From: Promethearchaeota archaeon
Lineage (GTDB): Archaea; Asgardarchaeota; Lokiarchaeia; Sigyniarchaeales; SOKP01
DNA: 64,000 bases
Reading direction: 5' to 3'
Assembly (NCBI GenBank): GCA_016839915.1
Contig: JAEOTH010000125.1
Location: forward strand, 1-64,000
In this document: positions 57,863 to 64,000 of the stretch, one piece after another
Layout: every line of letters starts with the position of its first letter
How positions within the stretch are numbered: position 1 is the first letter of the stretch
Made by a program: the position numbers and the translations under genes
Notes under the pieces: model-generated
The model's input: only the letters and a program-made list of their open reading frames with translations
The model's database searches: none
What the model was told of the DNA's origin: nothing

Positions 57863-59167
57863 ATGGGAACCGAAACAGAGCTTAATATTGATAATATTAT
57901 TCCATACTTGATAGAAAGAAGTAACAGGAAGATTGGTTTATTTTCTATTAATTATGTCTTAATTAATTGCACAATTAAAGAATTACTAGAATTTATTCGG
58001 GATTATGGGATATTACTTCCTGATAAACCATTTATCTCTAGATTTGAATATATAAAATATATTGTTCTACGTTTAACTAGTATTTACAACACAACTGATT
58101 GGCAAAAGAAATTTGCTGATCCTCTAGAATATTGTGGACATGCGATGATTAATTCCAAAACGTTCAGAAAGTATATATATCATTTAGATTTTATAGCAAA
58201 ACAAGATTTAATTGAGATTTTTGCAGATCATTGTGCTGATCTTGAAATAACAGTCCATAATACAACCATAGATTCTATTACACCTAAAATGGATATGTTT
58301 TTAACTGAAAAAAAGTCAAAAATAAAAACTAGTGCTGTTTTTGTTATGAATGGGATCAACATTGATACCCAGTCGTATGGAGAAATAAAAAAATCAATAG
58401 ATAAAGCTTCAAAAGTTGCTAGCTGGAAGATTTTTGTAACAACACCAATCGGTGTGCTTAAAATTGGTTTAAAAAATCTAATTTTGGATATGCGAAAATT
58501 AAATTGCTGGGTCTACGTGGTTGATCCATCAAGAAAAATAGTCTATGGAGTAATAAAAGGTAGAAAAAACGAAGACTATGATCCTGAAATTAGGAATGCA
58601 TTTATAAAAAAACTTCCAAGAGAACCTATGAGAGCACCATCCCAAGTTATTAAGTTATCAGATTATTATTTTGATGAGCAAAATTCATTTGATTCAATTA
58701 ATTTTAGACTCTTTGATATTTATAATGATTTAGAGCATAATAAATTAATGCTTAAGGAAGGCAGAACCCCAAAATATTCAGAAATATTCAGAGATTTAAT
58801 AATAATGGAAAAAACATCTGGAACACCGATTATAAATTATGCTAGTGATAACTTCAAGGAACAAGCTTTAGTATCAGGTTTTCTATCTGCAATGGATTCC
58901 TTTGTTTCTCAAATTGGAGGTTCAAAAATGGAAGAAATTAGTTATAAAGGATTCTATATTCAAGCCTCTTATGGTAAAGATATAGAATTAGTCTGTTTTC
59001 TTTTTAAACCTTCGGATTCAAGTTTTAAAGAAAGGCTTAATTATCTTACTAATCTTTTAGAAACACATTACCAAGAAGAAATTCAATTATTTAAAAAAAC
59101 TAGTGATGCTAATTTATTTAATGAAGAAGAAATTTTCTCTATTACAAAAGAAATCCTTGATATCTAG
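57863..59167 (+). CDS. Uncharacterised protein with longin-like C-terminal domain (candidate)
   Basis: C-terminal FKEQALVSGFLSAMDSFVSQIGGSKMEEISYKGFYIQASYGKDIELVCFLFKPSDSSFKERLNYLTNLLETHYQEEIQLF. Confidence 0.5.
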   Translation: MGTETELNIDNIIPYLIERSNRKIGLFSINYVLINCTIKELLEFIRDYGILLPDKPFISRFEYIKYIVLRLTSIYNTTDWQKKFADPLEYCGHAMINSKTFRKYIYHLDFIAKQDLIEIFADHCADLEITVHNTTIDSITPKMDMFLTEKKSKIKTSAVFVMNGINIDTQSYGEIKKSIDKASKVASWKIFVTTPIGVLKIGLKNLILDMRKLNCWVYVVDPSRKIVYGVIKGRKNEDYDPEIRNAFIKKLPREPMRAPSQVIKLSDYYFDEQNSFDSINFRLFDIYNDLEHNKLMLKEGRTPKYSEIFRDLIIMEKTSGTPIINYASDNFKEQALVSGFLSAMDSFVSQIGGSKMEEISYKGFYIQASYGKDIELVCFLFKPSDSSFKERLNYLTNLLETHYQEEIQLFKKTSDANLFNEEEIFSITKEILDI

Positions 59168-59220
59168 ATTTTTTTCAAATAAATTAAAATGATTATTCCA
59201 TATATCTTTTTAAATTTCTT

Positions 59221-60123
59221 CTAAGGTTTGTTGAAAATATCAAACCGAGAATAATGGCCACTAATATCTAAATTCTGGCGTTCTTGGATTGCTAATAAAG
59301 GATCTATATCAGCATAAATGATTCCTTCCTTATCTATTAATGGCCCGGCAATAGTTTTACCTGTTGGATCAACTATCATTGAACCACCATTTTGCCAACT
59401 TTTAGTACGACTCTCCATAATCTCTTTCATTGGGAAATCAGTTTCACTCAAATGAGAAAAATCAGTTGACCGGAGTAGCCCTGAAGTTGATACTGCCCAT
59501 GATCTACCTTCAAGGGCTATAAAACGGGTAATGTCTTGAGTTGTACTCAAACTTCCAGGCCATACAGCAACATGAAGGATTTCTTCTTGAAGATGTAAAG
59601 TCGCACGAGCTAAAGGAAGCCAATTTTCCCAACAGTTCAAACCTCCTACTTTGATATTTTTCAGATCGTAAGTTTTTAGGCCCAATCTATCACCATCAGC
59701 CCAAACTAGCCTTTCTTCATAAGTTGGTTTAATTTTGCGATGACGACCCAGTATCTCACCATCTTGACCAATTGTTAATAGCGTACAGTATATTGAACCC
59801 CCAAACTTTTCAGCAATTCCACCCATCATCATAATCTTGAGTTTTTTAGCTAAAGATCTCATTTCTATGATAATATCACTATTATCTAATTTTATAGCCT
59901 CCTGCCAATACTTTGCATAAACTTTCTTCTGTTGGGGATCATTAAACCTAGCACCTCCTGAAGGTGAAACCCATTGGGGATAACCTGGAATTAAGGTTTC
60001 ACCCCAAGTAACTAGATCAACATCATTAGATTTTGCGTCTACAATCTTATCAACTAACTTTTTCCATGTTTTTTGAGCATCAAGAAAAATAGGAGCAATT
60101 TGAATGCTCGCAATTCGAATCAT
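59221..60123 (-). CDS. Nitrilase / carbon-nitrogen hydrolase
   Basis: IRIASIQIAPIFLDAQKTWKKLVDKI...VTWGETLIPGYPQWVSP...GRHRKIKPTYEERLVWADGD...VGGLNCWENWLPLAR. Confidence 0.92.
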   Translation of the reverse strand: MIRIASIQIAPIFLDAQKTWKKLVDKIVDAKSNDVDLVTWGETLIPGYPQWVSPSGGARFNDPQQKKVYAKYWQEAIKLDNSDIIIEMRSLAKKLKIMMMGGIAEKFGGSIYCTLLTIGQDGEILGRHRKIKPTYEERLVWADGDRLGLKTYDLKNIKVGGLNCWENWLPLARATLHLQEEILHVAVWPGSLSTTQDITRFIALEGRSWAVSTSGLLRSTDFSHLSETDFPMKEIMESRTKSWQNGGSMIVDPTGKTIAGPLIDKEGIIYADIDPLLAIQERQNLDISGHYSRFDIFNKP

Positions 60124-60206
60124 AACTAAATATAATGGAAAAAAAGTAAAAAGGTTTTCATCAAAAAGTTACTTTTTTTTATAATCTGAAAGAATTAACT
60201 TCTCTA

Positions 60207-61952
60207 TTATAGAATAAGATTAACCCCTATTGCATTTGAAAGCACAGTAGCAAAGAATATTTGAATAATGGTAAAAGAAATTATAACAACAGGATAAAAT
60301 GATTTTATATATTGCAAGATTTTAGTATTTTGTAGAATTACCATTAGGAAAATTATGTACATAAATAAAACACTTGGAAAATGAGATATTTTCATTGTTA
60401 ATAACATCAAAATTATCATTATTATCATAGTTGCCAATATCAAAACTCTATTCTTGGAATTTTCTGCTTTTAAATAATTTAATTGTGGATAAATAACTTT
60501 TCGAAGTAAAATCTCAATTGATAAGAAGACAGGAAAAGCTAAATATCCTAAAGTAAAATGGACTACAAAATTGGATGGCCATATGAAACCAAACGGGTAA
60601 TAAAAAGAAAAAATCATGTAAATTCCTATGAAATACACTGTACATATTATTGTAAACACAATATATTTTAGCTTAAATTGAGAAGTTATTAACTCCTTTA
60701 TTCTTAGTTTACTCCGTTCATGTTTATGTTTCTTCAAGTAAACTAGTAATCTTAATACCGCATAAAAGAAGATTATGTTTAATGAACCATAAAGTATACC
60801 TTTTATGCTAAAAATCCTCTCAAATACTAGCCAATTCAATGAAAAAGAACCGACATAGAGAATTATTTTTAAAATTTGTTTTCGCTTAGTTGAAGTAGTC
60901 AACGATGTTTTATGGAGGAGCGAATCAATTTCCTTAGACTTATACGATTTTCTAAAAAATATTCGACTGGATACTGAAATCAGTGATATGATGATTATGA
61001 ATAATAAAATTATGTTCAGAAAAATTAATACATAGTTTAAATAAAATGTGATAATAACGGGTCCATTTATAGTCATAGATTTAAAAAAGTGGTTCTCAAA
61101 CCAATTAATTGAGTCGATAAGAACTATGTCTGAAAATAACTGATGCCCTCCACCTAATAGTGGTCCTCTTAATGGAATAACAGTACAATTTGTTAACTCT
61201 TGTGCTTTCAAAGCATTTTCTGTAAAATCTAATACTTCATCTTCAACATGCATTATTATTAGTAAATTATGAGTATTTTCTTCATTCAACAAATTTACAG
61301 GAAGATAATCAATAAAATCTGGCTCGTTTATACCTATAATTGCTGGATCGAAGTTAACTGCTGGAGCTAATGCCACTGTCGCTATAAAACGTGGATCTAA
61401 AGCTTGATTCAAAAGTACGACCATTCCTCCAAGTGAATGACCTATTAATCCAATCTGGGATGTATTTATGTTCAAATAAAAAGGTAAAGTTTCCAATTTG
61501 TCTAAAAGTCTTGAACAATCTTGAGCTAATGCCGGAATACCTGTTATAGGATCTATATTAGTAATTTTTCCACTGCTTTCACCATGACCTTGATAATCCA
61601 ATGAAGCAACGTAAAAACCCCTTTTAGTAAATTCAATCGGAATTCTAAGATCGAAATCTCGTTTTGAAGCAAAACCATGGCAATATATTATTAGTGGCTG
61701 CTTTTCTTGAAATTCTAACGTTTTTGATGGATAATATAAGTTAGCAAAAAGAATTGCCCCAGATGATTCAAATTGGACTCTTTCATATTTAATATAACTT
61801 TGTGCCCTATTGAAATTAAGACAAGTTAAAGTAATGATTAAAATGACAGTGAAAATCAAAATTTTTTTGAGATTCTTATGATCTCTGTGAGTCATTTCAC
61901 TAGCTATAATAAAATCAGCTTCTTCCATAACGGATGATTGATTTTTCTGCAT
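60207..61952 (-). CDS. Alpha/beta hydrolase with N-terminal TM and C-terminal multi-TM region
   Basis: LIIYCHGFASKRDFDLRIPIEFTKRGFYVASLDYQGHGESSG...IGLIGHSLGGMVVLL; multiple hydrophobic C-terminal helices. Confidence 0.88.
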   Translation of the reverse strand: MQKNQSSVMEEADFIIASEMTHRDHKNLKKILIFTVILIITLTCLNFNRAQSYIKYERVQFESSGAILFANLYYPSKTLEFQEKQPLIIYCHGFASKRDFDLRIPIEFTKRGFYVASLDYQGHGESSGKITNIDPITGIPALAQDCSRLLDKLETLPFYLNINTSQIGLIGHSLGGMVVLLNQALDPRFIATVALAPAVNFDPAIIGINEPDFIDYLPVNLLNEENTHNLLIIMHVEDEVLDFTENALKAQELTNCTVIPLRGPLLGGGHQLFSDIVLIDSINWFENHFFKSMTINGPVIITFYLNYVLIFLNIILLFIIIISLISVSSRIFFRKSYKSKEIDSLLHKTSLTTSTKRKQILKIILYVGSFSLNWLVFERIFSIKGILYGSLNIIFFYAVLRLLVYLKKHKHERSKLRIKELITSQFKLKYIVFTIICTVYFIGIYMIFSFYYPFGFIWPSNFVVHFTLGYLAFPVFLSIEILLRKVIYPQLNYLKAENSKNRVLILATMIIMIILMLLTMKISHFPSVLFMYIIFLMVILQNTKILQYIKSFYPVVIISFTIIQIFFATVLSNAIGVNLIL

Positions 61953-62094
61953 TTTTCACCAAACTTTTTATTTCTTAATTTTCAAATCTTGTGAAACTCA
62001 ATAATAGAAAAATTACCTGCATATTTAAATGTTTTTATTTTTCAAAAATTGTGAAAACATTTATATATTCATTTATGCTATATTAAATTAAGAA

Positions 62095-63174
62095 ATGACG
62101 GATGAAGAAGATCCTGAAACATATTATCGCCTATTCAACGATAAACTCCGAAAATATGAAGATAAGCTTGTAGAATTTCTTTTGGATATCGCGAAAAGTA
62201 AAAAAGTAATTCCAAAAATTTCCAAAATATCTTCTTATTTACTAATTCACGGTAAATTAACTCAGAAAGAGTTAAAAGTGTTAACAGGATTCTCAATGGG
62301 TTCAATATCTACACTTTTATCAGTTATGATAGGTACAGGAGTTTACAAAAAAGAGCGTATTCCTAAAACTCACACATATATGTATGTATTTTCCGGAAAT
62401 CTCGAGGATCTTACTACAAAGGGATTGGAAATCGCATTAAGAAGTTTTGATTCTTTTGGGATTTATCTGAAAAGTAAAAAGGAAGAATTAAAAGTACTTA
62501 TTAAACAAAATAAAAAAGGTGCGGAACATCTTTCACTAAGAATTGATGAATTGTTGGAAGTCTTTGAATTTTACAATATTTTATACCAAGTAATGATGAA
62601 AAATACTCCCGGGGAAACACAGAAAGAGGTACCCCTAGAAACATTTAGAATCATAAAAACGGAAAAAAAAAATGTAAGGAAAATTCCATTTGATGAAGAT
62701 GTTTATTTAATCGAAAGTGATATGCTAAATCAACTTGCCGCTTCCCCCATGTTTTCAAGTCGTGATCCAATGTTTATTAGGATTTTCGGGTACTTTATTA
62801 CAAGAACATATCTTACTCAAAAAACGCTACAAAAAATTACAGGTTTGTCAGCTGGGAAGATTTCTGAAGAGGTAAATATGCTCTTAGAAAATGGTTTAAT
62901 AGAAAAATCAGATATTTCACCTAAAGGGAAAATTACATATGGTGCTGAATCCGCAGGGATAACATTCCTAAAATTCACTAGAGCTGTTATTAGCAGAATG
63001 GCAAAATGGGATGTTGAGTTACATAAAATGAGATCAGAACTGGAAGAAAATAGAAATGGTTTAAAAACATTAAATGGATATGAAAGAATTTACAAAATAT
63101 TTGACTACCTTTTAGATTCAATATCGAAATATGAGGTTTTCATCGATATGATTGATAAAATTCTTAAGGTTTGA
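62095..63174 (+). CDS. Fused double winged-helix regulator (GbsR/MarR-like)
   Basis: N-half LLIHGKLTQKELKVLTGFSMGSISTLLSVM; C-half FITRTYLTQKTLQKITGLSAGKISEEVNMLLENGLIEKSDISPKGKITY. Confidence 0.8.
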   Translation: MTDEEDPETYYRLFNDKLRKYEDKLVEFLLDIAKSKKVIPKISKISSYLLIHGKLTQKELKVLTGFSMGSISTLLSVMIGTGVYKKERIPKTHTYMYVFSGNLEDLTTKGLEIALRSFDSFGIYLKSKKEELKVLIKQNKKGAEHLSLRIDELLEVFEFYNILYQVMMKNTPGETQKEVPLETFRIIKTEKKNVRKIPFDEDVYLIESDMLNQLAASPMFSSRDPMFIRIFGYFITRTYLTQKTLQKITGLSAGKISEEVNMLLENGLIEKSDISPKGKITYGAESAGITFLKFTRAVISRMAKWDVELHKMRSELEENRNGLKTLNGYERIYKIFDYLLDSISKYEVFIDMIDKILKV

Positions 63175-63205
63175 AAAAACTTAATCTAACTCTATATTTA
63201 GAGAC

Positions 63206-64000
63206 TTACATTCTTATTAGGTTTTTTCTGGGTAAGTTTTGAATTTTAGGGTCATTTATATAATAATCCAAAGTTTTTATGAACATTTCTCGATCTTCTT
63301 TTATGTTAGAAGAATCTATTGTACAATAATTAGACACATGGTCGTTAAAAACCTGAGAAGTAACGTTTTCACCTAAATTAGCTATTATATCTCTTTCTTC
63401 CTGTATATTTTCTAATGGGGTTAACAATTTAAATTCACCTGACTTCCATTCATCCCAAAGAGGAGTTCCAGGCAAAATATTCAGGGTTCGGAATCTAAAG
63501 ATAGTTGGGTTTATTTCAGTTAATACTCGTGCCGTTTCTTTCACATGATCTTCAGAATATTTATGACTACCTAAACCTAAAATGATGTATAATGATAACT
63601 GAATTCCAGCATTTAAAATTCTCTTCCCTGCTTTTATTATAGATTCAGCGTTAGTTCCTTTTTTCATTATTCTTAATATAGCATTCGAGCCACTCTCTAG
63701 TCCCATATATACAATATCTAATCCAGCTTCTGCTAACATTTTTAATTCTTCATCAGTTTTTTGTAATATATCTAAAGCTTTGGCATAAGAACTGACTCTA
63801 GTTACATTTTTTAACCTTATTCTTACATATTTAACAATTTCAACTAGATAATCTGTTGGTGCTGATGTAGGGTTTCCTCCTGCTAGAAAAACTGGGAACC
63901 CATGATAATTATTTTCCGCAGCCTTATCAATGTCATTTTTAACATCTTCTAAAGCTCTTATAGCATAATCTTGAGTTACTCCATATATACCCTTATAAGT
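63206..64000 (-). CDS. Radical SAM protein (partial, runs off window end)
   Basis: Open frame continues past the listed Met 63739: ...FPVFLAGGNPTSAPTDYLVEIVKYVRIRLKNVTRVSSYAKALDILQKTDEELKMLAEAGLDIVYMGLESGSNAILRIMKKG. Confidence 0.8.
   Translation of the reverse strand, partial: TYKGIYGVTQDYAIRALEDVKNDIDKAAENNYHGFPVFLAGGNPTSAPTDYLVEIVKYVRIRLKNVTRVSSYAKALDILQKTDEELKMLAEAGLDIVYMGLESGSNAILRIMKKGTNAESIIKAGKRILNAGIQLSLYIILGLGSHKYSEDHVKETARVLTEINPTIFRFRTLNILPGTPLWDEWKSGEFKLLTPLENIQEERDIIANLGENVTSQVFNDHVSNYCTIDSSNIKEDREMFIKTLDYYINDPKIQNLPRKNLIRM

Noticed and set aside
1-64000. Global TAG reassignment
   Set aside because: Several well-defined genes (for example 42076-42840 and 57863-59167) end cleanly at TAG
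1-64000. CRISPR arrays, transposases, integrases, rRNA genes
   Set aside because: None seen on reading the sequence and ORF list; no regularly spaced direct repeats noticed

Overview
AT-rich, gene-dense archaeal window, most consistent with an Asgard (Lokiarchaeota-like) genome. This rests on archaeal information-processing genes (LSm-L37e pair, EndA, PIN-ATPase) found with eukaryote-signature-like genes: an actin homologue, a Ras/Arf-like GTPase, a roadblock protein, three candidate longin-like proteins, a ubiquitin-like beta-grasp protein, an E1-like ThiF/MoeB protein and a UFL1-like winged-helix protein. All calls come from reading the translations by eye; no database search was run. The most interesting signals are: (i) a ubiquitin-like ORF (about 11226-11456) with no ATG/GTG/TTG before its first beta strand, whose frame continues past a TAG stop into 17 codons ending in ...AGGY-stop, with the TAG inside an 8-bp stem; (ii) an E1-like gene (about 2943-3680) that also lacks a canonical start, where both genes have TGTGAT exactly 5 nt before an in-frame ATT; (iii) an actin homologue with two zinc ribbons inserted before its C-terminal GGSIL-like segment; (iv) a 908-aa helical-repeat protein with a UFL1-like tandem winged-helix region; (v) three divergent regulator/effector loci with similar promoter architecture, one of them a split version of a fused regulator elsewhere in the window. 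No rRNA, convincing tRNA, CRISPR array or transposon was seen.
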